From the NCBI GenBank assembly GCA_016292515.1, contig JAEDIJ010000017.1:1-39879 (forward strand): DNA of 39,879 bases, written 5' to 3'. Source of the stretch: Victivallaceae bacterium. GTDB taxonomy: Bacteria; Verrucomicrobiota; Lentisphaeria; Victivallales; Victivallaceae. The position numbers and the translations under genes were made by a program. Positions 31,540 through 39,381 of this stretch are shown piece by piece. Under the pieces are notes generated by a model. It saw only the letters and a list, made by a program, of their open reading frames with translations. It had not been told where the DNA came from and ran no database searches. Each line of letters starts with the position of its first letter. The stretch's first letter is position 1.

Positions 31540-32424
31540 TCAACTCCTCAAATGCCAGGCGCGAAGCCCCTCTTGCCGGTCGAAAAACGCCGCGCACGCT
31601 TCCGCCTGACCGTGATCGCTCATCAATGCGAGAAGACTGCTTCCGCTCCCCGAAACGATGACGCGCAACGCGCCCTGCCGCAAAAGCGCCTCTTGCAAAA
31701 TGCCGAGCAGCGGAAACTTGTCAAAAAGGGCGTATTCAAGGTCGTTGTGAAGCAACGTCGCCGACGCCGGATAATTTTTTTCTTTCAACGCCGCGATCAG
31801 ACGCTCGATCACGCCTTTTTCCGCCGGGGCGCGGCGCGCATCGCTCAAATGAGTGTACGCCCACTTCGCGCTGACGGGAAACGCGGGATTGACCAAAACG
31901 ACGGGCGGCATCGGGAAAGCGTCGGCAAGCGTCAACGTTTCTCCCCGTCCCCGACCGATACAGGGTTTTCCAACGAGAAAAAACGGCACGTCGGCTCCGA
32001 GGGGCAGGGCGATCGCGGCGAGCGTTTCCCGCCCGAGCGCGCCGTATTTTTTCTCCAAGGCGGCAAGCATCGCGCCGGCATCGGCACTGCCGCCGCCGAC
32101 GCCCGCCGCCATCGGCAGATTTTTATGGAGAAAGATCGACCAGTGCGGCGTTATTTTTGCGGCGTCGGCATAGCGTTTCGCCGCCTGCCAGACGAGATTT
32201 TTTTCGCCGCACGGCACATCGGGGTGATCGCAATCCAGAGAAATCCCCTCCGCCGCCTCGAAATCGACGTCCAGCTGATCGGCGGGGGCGTTAAAAGGGA
32301 GAAAAAGCGTCGCGATCGAGTGGAATCCGTCGGGATTCAGACGCTCGGTCTTCAAAAAGAGGTTGACTTTGCCGCCGCAAAAAAACGTACTTTCAGCGGA
32401 CACTGTGGAAGCCGTAGGATTCAT
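31540..32424 (-). CDS. ispE: 4-diphosphocytidyl-2-C-methyl-D-erythritol kinase
   Basis: GHMP kinase of the MEP isoprenoid pathway that phosphorylates CDP-ME. The protein has 'GGKVNLFLKTERLNPDGFHSI' at its start (shorten to K-x-N-L-x-L and D-G-F/Y-H), the ATP loop 'PMAAGVGGGSADAGAML' and a C-terminal 'VIVSGSGSSLLAL'. The start is uncertain: the ATG at 32424 (294 residues) overlaps the upstream gene by 32 bases; a GTG at 32403 gives a length closer to the family's. Ribosome-binding sites are weak for both. Its product feeds undecaprenyl phosphate, the carrier used by the arn genes. Confidence 0.92.
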   Translation of the reverse strand: MNPTASTVSAESTFFCGGKVNLFLKTERLNPDGFHSIATLFLPFNAPADQLDVDFEAAEGISLDCDHPDVPCGEKNLVWQAAKRYADAAKITPHWSIFLHKNLPMAAGVGGGSADAGAMLAALEKKYGALGRETLAAIALPLGADVPFFLVGKPCIGRGRGETLTLADAFPMPPVVLVNPAFPVSAKWAYTHLSDARRAPAEKGVIERLIAALKEKNYPASATLLHNDLEYALFDKFPLLGILQEALLRQGALRVIVSGSGSSLLALMSDHGQAEACAAFFDRQEGLRAWHLRS

Positions 32425-33388
32425 TGTAGCGGCGCGCTTCCTTTTCGATCGCGATCGCAAGTTCCAATGCTTTGAGCCCCTGCTCGCCCGGGACGCGCGG
32501 CAAAACGATCTCGCCGCTTTCTTTCGTGCGGCGCACCGCCGTCAGGAAATCGTCCAGCTCCTCGGCGAGCGCATTTTTTTCGTCGAGGACGACGTCCTTG
32601 CGGGCGCAGCCGAGCTTGTTGCGCTTGATCACCATCGCGAAGCGTTTGCTGTAATCCATCGAAATGTAACTGTCTTCGAGGAAAACGCGGAAACGGCGCA
32701 AGGGCTCCTGACTCACGCGGCTCGCCGTCAACTGGGCGACGGTGCCGTTTTTGAACTTGATGCGGGCGTTGACGATATCCTCGGTCGAACTCAACACGGG
32801 GATCCCGACGACGTCGAGATGCTCGACTTCGGAATCGACCATCGTCAACATCAGATCGATGTCGTGGATCATCAGATCGACGATGACGCTCACTTCGGTA
32901 CCGCGGCGCGGCAGACCGGGACGCGCCGGAGGATAAGTCGCCAGCCGGTGCGCTTCGATGAAACGCGGGATGCTTTTGTACTTTTGGATGAAATCCATCG
33001 CCGGATTGAAGCGTTCGACGTGACCGACGCCGAGGATCACGTGATTTTTTTGCGCGGTCTCGACCATTTTACGGGCGTCTTCGATCGACGAGGCGATCGG
33101 TTTTTCGACGAGGACGTGCTTACCCATTTCCAGCAGCGGCAATGCCGTCTGCGCGTGAAAATTCGCGGGGACCGCGACGCTCAGGGCATCGCATTTTTCG
33201 GCGAGCGCGCGCCAGTCGGTAAAGACGGGCAGATCATATTCCTTGCCCACCGCTTCCGCCGTCGCCGCGGAAACGTCGAAAACGCCGACGACTTCCGCCT
33301 GCGGATCCTGCGCGTAAAGCCGCGCGTGATGATGCCCGAGCGCACCGACGCCAATGACGCCGACCTTGACTTTTTCCACCGATCCCAT
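32393..33388 (-). CDS. Gfo/Idh/MocA family NAD(P)-dependent oxidoreductase
   Basis: A 331-residue sugar-type oxidoreductase. The Rossmann loop is 'VGVIGVGALGHHHARLY' (about residues 9-25), followed by 'AVPANFHAQTALPLLEMGKHVLVEKPIA' in parts (E-K-P motif with the catalytic Lys about residue 95), 'GVGHVERFNPA' and 'VIVDLMIHDIDLML', with the D-x-x-x-H-D-I-D catalytic stretch. It heads a unit with ispE and gmhB. Relatives adjacent to lipid A genes include UDP-GlcNAc 3-dehydrogenase (GnnA), which makes amide-linked lipid A; this function is possible but there is no GnnB-like partner here besides arnB 19 kb away. Confidence 0.85.
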   Translation of the reverse strand: MGSVEKVKVGVIGVGALGHHHARLYAQDPQAEVVGVFDVSAATAEAVGKEYDLPVFTDWRALAEKCDALSVAVPANFHAQTALPLLEMGKHVLVEKPIASSIEDARKMVETAQKNHVILGVGHVERFNPAMDFIQKYKSIPRFIEAHRLATYPPARPGLPRRGTEVSVIVDLMIHDIDLMLTMVDSEVEHLDVVGIPVLSSTEDIVNARIKFKNGTVAQLTASRVSQEPLRRFRVFLEDSYISMDYSKRFAMVIKRNKLGCARKDVVLDEKNALAEELDDFLTAVRRTKESGEIVLPRVPGEQGLKALELAIAIEKEARRYNESYGFHSVR

Positions 33389-33427
33389 AAACCGTCTCCC
33401 GACAAATTAAGATTTTTATATCAATAT

Positions 33428-33455
33428 AATATACACCGCTCCGGCAAAAAAGCAA
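33428..33455 (-). promoter_or_regulatory. Putative promoter of the oxidoreductase-ispE-gmhB unit
   Basis: On the minus strand TTGCTT (33450-33455), a 16-bp spacer and TATATT (33428-33433); a second TATATT occurs five bases further on (33423-33428). Confidence 0.65.
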
Positions 33456-33467
33456 CTCGCGCTTTTG

Positions 33468-34937
33468 TCAATCTCGCGGGGAATCGGCTTGCGGACTCCA
33501 AACGCTCCACGAACCGCGGCGCGCGAGCAGACGGCGTCCGGCGGGAGGTCCGTATTTTCTGATCTCCCGCTCCGTGATAAGGAGAATACACGATCGGCTG
33601 TTTTTCACCGAAGTCCGCATGGATTCGTCGGCGTGATACCAAACGCGCGGTCCCATATAAAATTCCGCGGAATAAGGCGTCTTGCGCCAAAAGTAAAAAG
33701 TCTGCCCCGTATATTCTTTTGATCGCGCGAGATCGCGGAAAAAGTGACCGCCGCTGCCGCGCAACGTCGGGAGACACCAGCAACTTGCGATGGTGAAAAT
33801 CACGAGCAATACGCCCCATACCGCCGCCGTTTTGATCAGTTTCCGCCGGAAAACGGAGTCGCTCAAATTCCCGTTTCTTTCAAGGAGATCGGCGATGACG
33901 ATCGCCGCCGCCGGGATCGTCGGCAGTAAATAGGTGATGAGGACGCGGCTCGTGAGACACCAAAAAAGCGTATCGCAGACCAGCCAGAGCAACGCCATTC
34001 CGGCGAGCGGCTCCTTCAAATAATCCTGCAACGCCTTAAATCCGGAATTTTTGCGGTTTTTGAACGGGAAAACAAGGAGCAGAAGCCCCGGCAGATTGCA
34101 CAACAGCATAAAGATCAACGCCATGCCGCGGAAGCTCTCGCGTCCCGCGCCGTAGCGGTCGCCGTAATCCTTAAAGAGGAAACGCTTGAAATTCTCGTTG
34201 ACAAAAAAGTATTCGAGGAAGTCGGGATTTTTCGCCTGCATCAACCAGAACCACGGTGCGGCGATCAATAGAAAGATCCCGATCCCGGCGAACCACGCGT
34301 GATCTTTCAGATCGCGCCAGCGGCGGTTGATCGCGGTGAAAAAAAAGATCGGCATCCCCGCCAATACCAATGCGACGGGGCCCTTGACGATCATCCCGAC
34401 GCCCAGCGCGGCAAAAAAGCCGCAACTGAAATATTTTTTCCGCTTTCTGTCGTTTTCGGCTAAAAAGATGAGGTAAAAACAGACCGCGCCGCAGATCGCC
34501 GCCGCCAACAATAGATCCGTCATGCAGAATCCGCTGAAAGCGAGAAAAATGGGCGAAAGCGCGGCGATGAGCGTCGCGCAGACGGCGGGAATTTCCCCTT
34601 TGGTCTTTTTCACCGTGAAAAAAACGAACAGCAAAATGGCGATCGCGCTCAACATCGCGGGAAAGCGCACGGCGAATTCACTGGTGCCGAAAATTTTACA
34701 GCAGATCGCCCCCATCTGGAAGTAAAGCGGCGGCTTGCCCTCAAAAATCTGCATTTCTCCGGCGTGGATGAATTTCGGCTCCAAAAAGTTGCCGCTTGCC
34801 GCCATATTGGCGCAGATATCGGCGTAGCGCGCTTCCGACGGGTCGAAAACGGGCAGAAAGCAATTGGAAAAAAGCCGGGCAAGCAACAACAGCATAACGA
34901 AAAAAAAAGAGTTTTTGCGCCGCGCCTGCCGTTTCAA
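33468..34937 (-). CDS. ArnT/PMT-family glycosyltransferase (second copy)
   Basis: Membrane glycosyltransferase of 489 residues. The first periplasmic loop 'FDPSEARYADICANM' is the ArnT D-x-x-x-R-Y-A-E/D motif with catalytic Asp, then 'FEGKPPLYFQMG' (K-P-P-L) and 'MIVKGPVALVLAG' as in ArnT. About 11 hydrophobic segments are followed by a short soluble tail. Likely transfers a sugar from undecaprenyl phosphate to lipid A or another envelope glycan. The start is unclear: TTG 34937 (no ribosome-binding site) or ATG 34895 keep this frame; the first ATG of the predicted transcript (34965) is in another frame, and a T9 tract lies between. Confidence 0.85.
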   Translation of the reverse strand: MKRQARRKNSFFFVMLLLLARLFSNCFLPVFDPSEARYADICANMAASGNFLEPKFIHAGEMQIFEGKPPLYFQMGAICCKIFGTSEFAVRFPAMLSAIAILLFVFFTVKKTKGEIPAVCATLIAALSPIFLAFSGFCMTDLLLAAAICGAVCFYLIFLAENDRKRKKYFSCGFFAALGVGMIVKGPVALVLAGMPIFFFTAINRRWRDLKDHAWFAGIGIFLLIAAPWFWLMQAKNPDFLEYFFVNENFKRFLFKDYGDRYGAGRESFRGMALIFMLLCNLPGLLLLVFPFKNRKNSGFKALQDYLKEPLAGMALLWLVCDTLFWCLTSRVLITYLLPTIPAAAIVIADLLERNGNLSDSVFRRKLIKTAAVWGVLLVIFTIASCWCLPTLRGSGGHFFRDLARSKEYTGQTFYFWRKTPYSAEFYMGPRVWYHADESMRTSVKNSRSCILLITEREIRKYGPPAGRRLLARRGSWSVWSPQADSPRD

Positions 34938-34989
34938 AAGCGTGTTGCGGATGATACAACGTCATAAAACCAAAATCTCCCTGCGGGAT

Positions 34990-35017
34990 AACATAGCATC
35001 GGATCGCCAAAAAGCAA
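34990..35017 (-). promoter_or_regulatory. Putative promoter of the second ArnT-like gene
   Basis: On the minus strand TTGCTT (35012-35017), a 16-bp spacer and TATGTT (34990-34995). The start near 34983 is followed by GGAG and, 11 bases later, an ATG at 34965 that is out of frame with the glycosyltransferase. Confidence 0.55.
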
Positions 35018-35113
35018 GGTTTTCCCCGCGAAAAAATCCCGGCAATTTTCCATTCAACCGGCAATGGTACAAGTTGCCTTACATAAAAACTGCATATTTA
35101 GGGAATTGCCGCC

Positions 35114-35141
35114 TTGCAATTATGCAAAAAAGATGTATAGT
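35114..35141 (+). promoter_or_regulatory. Putative promoter of the lipoprotein gene
   Basis: TTGCAA (35114-35119), a 16-bp spacer and TATAGT (35136-35141). The expected start coincides with the inverted repeat at 35148. Confidence 0.68.
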
Positions 35142-35147
35142 ACGTTC

Positions 35148-35164
35148 GTGATCATGGTGATCAC
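35148..35164. promoter_or_regulatory. Perfect inverted repeat at the lipoprotein promoter (operator candidate)
   Basis: GTGATCA-TGG-TGATCAC, 7-bp arms with a 3-nt spacer, seven bases after the -10. Position at the transcription start suits a repressor site; an RNA hairpin role is also possible. Confidence 0.5.
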
Positions 35165-35188
35165 ATGTAACAAGAAAAGAGGTACAAA

Positions 35189-35551
35189 ATGAAAAAGTCC
35201 CGTTGGATCAATTCCTTAGTCGCCGCATTTGCGATCGTCTTTTTCGTCGGTTGCTCAAAATCTCCGTCGGATACGGTAGAAGCGTGGCACGAAGCTCTGT
35301 GTAATCAAAAGGTGGATGAGGCCAATAAATATTCCACTACTAGAGTTCAAGCACTCAATGGAATCATCGCTGCCGGGATAAAAGAGAATGGCAACAATAA
35401 AGATGTTAAGGATTTTAAATCGTGGGAAGTAGTCAAAGAAGAAATCAATGGTAACAAAGCGGTCGTTACCATCAAATATAATACAGGAAAAACGGATACG
35501 ATTGATCTCGTTAAGGAAGACGGCGAATGGAAGGTCGACGTTCAAAAATAA
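35189..35551 (+). CDS. Small lipoprotein with DUF4878-like domain
   Basis: A 120-residue secreted protein. Signal peptide 'MKKSRWINSLVAAFAIVFFV' ends at a lipobox-type 'FFVGC' (Cys about residue 22). The mature part 'SPSDTVEAWHEALCNQKVDEA' and the C-terminal 'LVKEDGEWKVDV' are the beginning and end of the DUF4878 (NTF2-like) pattern common in gut bacterial lipoproteins. AGAGG lies upstream of the ATG. Base composition of the gene is AT-richer than its neighbours. It has its own promoter with a possible operator and its own terminator; function unknown. Confidence 0.82.
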   Translation: MKKSRWINSLVAAFAIVFFVGCSKSPSDTVEAWHEALCNQKVDEANKYSTTRVQALNGIIAAGIKENGNNKDVKDFKSWEVVKEEINGNKAVVTIKYNTGKTDTIDLVKEDGEWKVDVQK

Positions 35552-35577
35552 AACGATTTAGATCAATTTTTTACTCT

Positions 35578-35618
35578 AAAAGCTGTTGCACCATTGAAAA
35601 ATATGCAACAGCTTTTTT
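35578..35618 (+). terminator. Intrinsic terminator after the lipoprotein gene
   Basis: A perfect 10-bp stem AGCTGTTGCA (35581-35590) with TGCAACAGCT (35604-35613), extended by A/T pairs, is followed by six T. It is related in sequence to the terminators at 1811 and 9753. An ATG inside its 3' arm is not used as start of the next gene. Confidence 0.88.
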
Positions 35619-35650
35619 GTTATATCAATAGTACAAGGAAGAATCAATTT

Positions 35651-36331
35651 TTGCATAACACATTAAAAAACAGCTCGCATAACAACAAATCAGGCCGACG
35701 GATCCTGTGGCTGATCTGTGCCGGCATCGGATGTTTGTTGCTGAGCGGAATCACCATATCGGTGTTATATATTCGTTATTCCGCAATCCCGCCTGAAAAT
35801 GCGCCGTATCCATTATTTGACGTTGTTACGGCACAAGTCCAAAACGGTGATTTGATTTTCCGCAAGGGATATGGTTTTTGGGCAGAGCGATTCGAGAAAA
35901 CATCAAAACGAGATCAACGTTATTCTCACTGCGGTGTATTGCGTCCTACATCACAAGGATGGGTTGTGATCCACGCGGAGGCCGATGATATAACCGGCAG
36001 AGGGGAAGTGTTTGCAGAGCCCATAGAAAATTTTTGTAAAAAATCTCGTTACATCGGTGTTTATCGGTTGAATTTACCCCCCGAAGCCAGACGATATTTT
36101 TCCGATGCCGCCCAAAATCAATGCGGAGTCCCCTTTGATTATCTTTTCGATCCGGAAGATCACAAAAAACTTTACTGTACGGAATTGCTGTTGGTCGCGC
36201 TTCAAGAAGCCGCACCGCAACTTCATTTTGCTCGGGAAGAATACTGCGGGGTAAAAATTATACCTCTTGATGCGTTTTACAATCCGGAAGTTGCCCGTTG
36301 CATTTTTTTTCAGGATGCCAAAGAACCGTAA
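35651..36331 (+). CDS. YiiX/YebB-like (permuted NlpC/P60, papain-fold) membrane-anchored hydrolase
   Basis: A 226-residue protein with one N-terminal membrane segment (about residues 17-41, after 'SGRR') and a periplasmic domain. 'VQNGDLIFRKGYGFWAERF', then His in 'RYSHCGVL' and 'IHAEADDITGRG', followed by Cys in 'KLYCTELLLVALQEA', match the permuted NlpC/P60 fold with His before Cys. The reaction may be hydrolysis of an amide or thioester in wall peptides or lipids; not known. TTG 35651 was chosen because AAGGAAG lies nine bases upstream; the longer frame would begin inside the terminator hairpin. AT-richer than most genes here. Confidence 0.78.
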   Translation: MHNTLKNSSHNNKSGRRILWLICAGIGCLLLSGITISVLYIRYSAIPPENAPYPLFDVVTAQVQNGDLIFRKGYGFWAERFEKTSKRDQRYSHCGVLRPTSQGWVVIHAEADDITGRGEVFAEPIENFCKKSRYIGVYRLNLPPEARRYFSDAAQNQCGVPFDYLFDPEDHKKLYCTELLLVALQEAAPQLHFAREEYCGVKIIPLDAFYNPEVARCIFFQDAKEP

Positions 36332-36694
36332 GTATGATTCCAGATGGGAAACCTGACAAGAGGAAAAGTTCCTCCACATAAACCGCCCACGGAGGCAGTT
36401 GGACGATGGCACGTCACCAAGCGGCAGACTACAATCGCCGCCGACCGGGAAATAATATAAATGCAGTCGGAATTTTGTCAAACGCCGATCCAAAAATGAA
36501 ACGATTTGCGACTTGACTTTTGGCTGTTTTTCGCGTACGTTACAATGGAATAGTATCAAGAGTGGCATCCATACGATGCCTGTCAACCGAGGTCGGGTAC
36601 CCACGGTGAATCGCTCCGCATAGGTTTGCGTGAGCGGATGCGGATCGCAAGATCAAAAATTACTCGGACGGAATTCGCCGTCAACGCCTCTTGA
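36332..36694 (+). other. Non-coding interval with weak promoter and structured leader
   Basis: No gene is seen between 36332 and 36720. A weak promoter TTTGGC-16-TACAAT (36519-36546) points at the next gene. The predicted leader folds locally: GGCATC/GATGCC (36564-36580) and CCGCAT/ATGCGG (36616-36643). This amount of pairing before one gene suggests a regulatory RNA, but I recognise no known riboswitch. Confidence 0.45.
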
Positions 36695-36719
36695 TGCGTC
36701 TTTGCGAAAGGAAGACGCA
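36695..36719 (+). promoter_or_regulatory. Hairpin around the ribosome-binding site of the 36721 gene
   Basis: TGCGTCTT (36695-36702) pairs perfectly with AAGACGCA (36712-36719), 8 bp. The ribosome-binding site AAAGGAAG (36707-36714) lies in the loop and 3' arm, and the ATG follows at 36721. Pairing should reduce translation unless it is opened. Confidence 0.6.
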
Positions 36720-36720
36720 A

Positions 36721-37290
36721 ATGGTTATCAAAGAGAATGTCCCCGCCTCCATCCGCACCTGGGCTTGTTGTCAGGTAAAAATCCGCAAGTGCGAAAAGTC
36801 CATTCAACTTCTGGAAAAAGGCGCATATCCCGACTGGGACGCATACGCCGCCTACAAACACCGCGTCCATCAGTATCGGGATGCCCGGACCGGCAAGCGA
36901 AAATATCTTGAAGAATACTGCGCGCCGGAGCGTCTCCGGCTGAAACGCTGTTGCGATAAATACCGCGATCTGGCGGAAAAGATCCGCCGGCAATCCGCGG
37001 CCGCTCCTGAAAACTGGCTGCTTGCCAAAGACGAAGCGTTGGCGATGATCGGTTCGACGCCGCATTACCGGCGGCACGGTCGATCGTATTACGAGACGTT
37101 GCAAAGTTGCTCCGTGGACGGCGAGGAGATTTTCAGCGAAATGCACCCCAAGACCGACGGTTTGACCCCCTTGTCGCTTTTAAGTCCCGGCTTCGGCGAT
37201 CCCCGTGAACGACGGGCATCCCCCGCACGCGAGGGGAGCCCCCGACGGGGAAAACCGCTTTTTATTTACCGGAGGGGGCTTTTGCCTTGA
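36721..37290 (+). CDS. Hypothetical protein, 189 residues, unrecognised
   Basis: Not recognised. Codon use is strongly coding (GC-rich third positions). The N-terminal half is a basic, Cys-containing helical region ('TWACCQVKIRKCEKSIQLLE', 'YLEEYCAPERLRLKRCCDKY') with several Tyr; the middle has 'LAKDEALAMIGSTPHYRRHG'. No signal peptide or membrane segment. The last ~29 residues, rich in Arg, Pro and Gly, are encoded by the nested hairpin at 37201-37250, so they may be read-through after a lost stop. It runs 29 bases into the convergent sulfatase gene. It could be a mobile-element or phage-derived gene, but nothing shows which. Confidence 0.55.
   Translation: MVIKENVPASIRTWACCQVKIRKCEKSIQLLEKGAYPDWDAYAAYKHRVHQYRDARTGKRKYLEEYCAPERLRLKRCCDKYRDLAEKIRRQSAAAPENWLLAKDEALAMIGSTPHYRRHGRSYYETLQSCSVDGEEIFSEMHPKTDGLTPLSLLSPGFGDPRERRASPAREGSPRRGKPLFIYRRGLLP
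37201..37268 (+). terminator. Nested GC-rich hairpin, possible terminator
   Basis: Three nested stems: CCCCGT/ACGGGG (37201-37206 with 37245-37250), GGGC/GCCC (37214-37217 with 37238-37241) and CCCC/GGGG (37221-37224 with 37233-37236). AAAACCGC and a T-rich TTTTTATTT follow. It lies at the junction of two convergent genes. Confidence 0.45.
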
Positions 37291-39304
37291 AAAGCCACCA
37301 CGCGATACCGAGGATCAAAACCGCAAGTATCACATAAACCGCGACGCGACTTCCTGTATTGCCTCCATCATTTTCCGCCGGAGCGGTAAAGCGCGTCAGA
37401 TCCTTTTGCACCTGCATCAAGTCCGCATTGTATTCCTGATAAAACGGTGCCGCATCCGCCAGAGGATTGTCGTTCGCGTCGGTGATGACCTGTTTCGCGT
37501 AATCGATGGCGGTGAGCGGGATGATGGATTTGTATTTTTCTCCGGCAAAAAACACTTTATCCCAATCCGCGATGAGCGCATAGCGCCGATGAGGTTTTTC
37601 CGCGGAGAGCAGATCCATGCCGCAGGAATAATCCTGCGGAGGATTCTGCACGCCGAGCATTTTGGAAATCATCGGTACGATGTCAAGATGGCTGCTGATG
37701 TCGGAATAAATCCCCGGCGTGATTCCCGGATAATACAAAATCAGCGTCGTATGAGTCTGCTCGTTGTTGAATTGCGAACCGTGCCCCAGATAGTTGCGTT
37801 CCAGAAATTCTTCGCCGTGATCTCCGGCGATCACCACGATGGTGTTTTTCAGCAAGTCCTTTTCTTCCAGCGTGCGGAAAATTTGCGCGAAACACATATC
37901 CAGGTTGCGGGCGCAATTCGCCGCGCGACGAAAAATGGCAGAACCGTCGGAAGCCTTGACCATTGCGGCGTTGAACGGCTCCATATAATCGTTGAAAACC
38001 CTTGCGTCGGGAGGCACGACATAGGGATTGTGAGTCGATTCAAAAAACATAAAGGTAAAAAACGGCTGTCCTGATTTTGCGCCGTCGGAAATGGTCTTCA
38101 CAAGGCGTTGCACATTCCGGCGGTCGCGCTCCCAGCTTTTCCCTTTGCTGTCGGCAAACAGATCCTGGGAAGGAATTTTATAGAATACGGTCTGATCGAA
38201 TTCCGGATATGTAAATGTCGTCGACGTGATGCAGTTGCAACGATAACCGTCTTCGAGAAGCCAATCGATGAAAAGCGGTCCGCGCCGGGCGGCTAAAAAC
38301 GGATGCCAGTAATTCGCGGGAAGGCCGTAAAACATGGAAAACATTCCCTGTCTGGTCAAATTCCCGCCGCTGTAATGTTTGGTGAAAGTAACGCCCTTTT
38401 GAGCGAATTTCGCGGTTTCCGGCATAATTTCAGGAGAATACAATTTTGCCGCCCAGGATTCACAGGCGATCCAGATGATATTGTACTTTTCATGCGGGGC
38501 TCTGACGATTTTTTTTGCCGGATAATTTTTCAGATGCACATTGTTTTTCATGCGCACGCGGAAGGCATCCCGGTCGGGACGTTTCACGCCGAGCGCGAGA
38601 TAAAGATCTTCACTTCTTCCTTTGATGAAAAGCGGAATGGCATCTGCCGCCAGTAACGGATTCGAGCGCATAGTAAATTGAGCGTATGTATAAGAAAGAA
38701 ACGAAAACAAAAAGAGTAATCCGCCCAACGCGATCGGCAAAACGGTAAGAATTCGCGTTTTCCAACCGTTTGACCAGACAACGGGGCCGATTTTGCAGAT
38801 TTTTGAAAACCGGGAAAAACAGAAAATCAAAAAGGCGTGAAACAATGCCAGCAAAAGGATCGCGGCGGCGAACGAAAAAAATTCCGCCTGCCGCAACCCC
38901 ATGGAGGCAAAACCGCCCGGTGTCGTAAAAATGTTTATCACATGCGGATTGATATGATAATTATAGCGGTAGTAAAGACCGGCATCCAGCAACAGGAAAA
39001 GATGCACGGGGAAAAAGGCGAGAAACGTGACCCCGGTCAGAATGCTCCGGCGCAAAACGGGGTGTTTTGCTTCACCGTGCGTGCAAATGGCGGCAACGAT
39101 GGTGACAAGAAGCATCCCGGGCAACAAATAAAGAAGAGGATAAAGAAGCACGACGCTGATGATAAAAGAAAAAGTGGCGACATCCCACTGCGGGACTCGC
39201 GCCAGAAACAGCAGTATCGTCAAAAGGACGATCCCATAAAGCGTAAAAAAATAAGACGGCAGCCACAAATTGGCGGCAGGACGGGCAGGCGCGGATTTCT
39301 CCAT
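37262..39304 (-). CDS. YejM/PbgA-like inner-membrane sulfatase-family protein
   Basis: A 680-residue protein with about five N-terminal membrane segments (residues ~15-200), a periplasmic alkaline-phosphatase-superfamily domain and one extra C-terminal membrane segment ('VYVILAVLILGIAWWLF'). In the hydrolase domain 'HYSGGNLTRQGMFSMFYGLP' holds the Thr nucleophile position, 'VVIAGDHGEEFLE' and 'GHGSQFNNEQTHTTLI' supply metal and His ligands, and 'DIVPMISKMLGV' follows, all as in E. coli YejM (PbgA), which senses and controls LPS amount. ATG 39304 has AAGGTGAGAG upstream; the 44-residue longer frame comes from a repeat and was rejected. Exact role (LPS control or lipid A modification) is inferred. 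Confidence 0.82.
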   Translation of the reverse strand: MEKSAPARPAANLWLPSYFFTLYGIVLLTILLFLARVPQWDVATFSFIISVVLLYPLLYLLPGMLLVTIVAAICTHGEAKHPVLRRSILTGVTFLAFFPVHLFLLLDAGLYYRYNYHINPHVINIFTTPGGFASMGLRQAEFFSFAAAILLLALFHAFLIFCFSRFSKICKIGPVVWSNGWKTRILTVLPIALGGLLFLFSFLSYTYAQFTMRSNPLLAADAIPLFIKGRSEDLYLALGVKRPDRDAFRVRMKNNVHLKNYPAKKIVRAPHEKYNIIWIACESWAAKLYSPEIMPETAKFAQKGVTFTKHYSGGNLTRQGMFSMFYGLPANYWHPFLAARRGPLFIDWLLEDGYRCNCITSTTFTYPEFDQTVFYKIPSQDLFADSKGKSWERDRRNVQRLVKTISDGAKSGQPFFTFMFFESTHNPYVVPPDARVFNDYMEPFNAAMVKASDGSAIFRRAANCARNLDMCFAQIFRTLEEKDLLKNTIVVIAGDHGEEFLERNYLGHGSQFNNEQTHTTLILYYPGITPGIYSDISSHLDIVPMISKMLGVQNPPQDYSCGMDLLSAEKPHRRYALIADWDKVFFAGEKYKSIIPLTAIDYAKQVITDANDNPLADAAPFYQEYNADLMQVQKDLTRFTAPAENDGGNTGSRVAVYVILAVLILGIAWWLFKAKAPSGK

Positions 39305-39352
39305 TCTCTCACCTTTTGAGATACGGGTTAACGACACAGAAATACTTGTTAT

Positions 39353-39381
39353 AATATAACGCTTTCCCAAAATAAATGCAA
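39353..39381 (-). promoter_or_regulatory. Putative promoter of the YejM-like gene
   Basis: On the minus strand TTGCAT (39376-39381), a 17-bp spacer and TATATT (39353-39358), with start near 39346. The -35 lies at the edge of a repeat fragment. Confidence 0.72.

Noticed and set aside
28778..31661. Two long plus-strand frames (708 and 799 codons)
   Set aside because: Both are antisense to greA, gmhB and ispE; low-complexity translations without any motif.
35594..35650. Longer start for the YiiX-like gene
   Set aside because: It would begin inside the terminator hairpin; TTG 35651 has AAGGAAG at nine bases.
36513..36546. TTGACT ... TACAAT promoter
   Set aside because: The spacer is 22 bp, too long for sigma70; only a weaker 16-bp alternative was kept.
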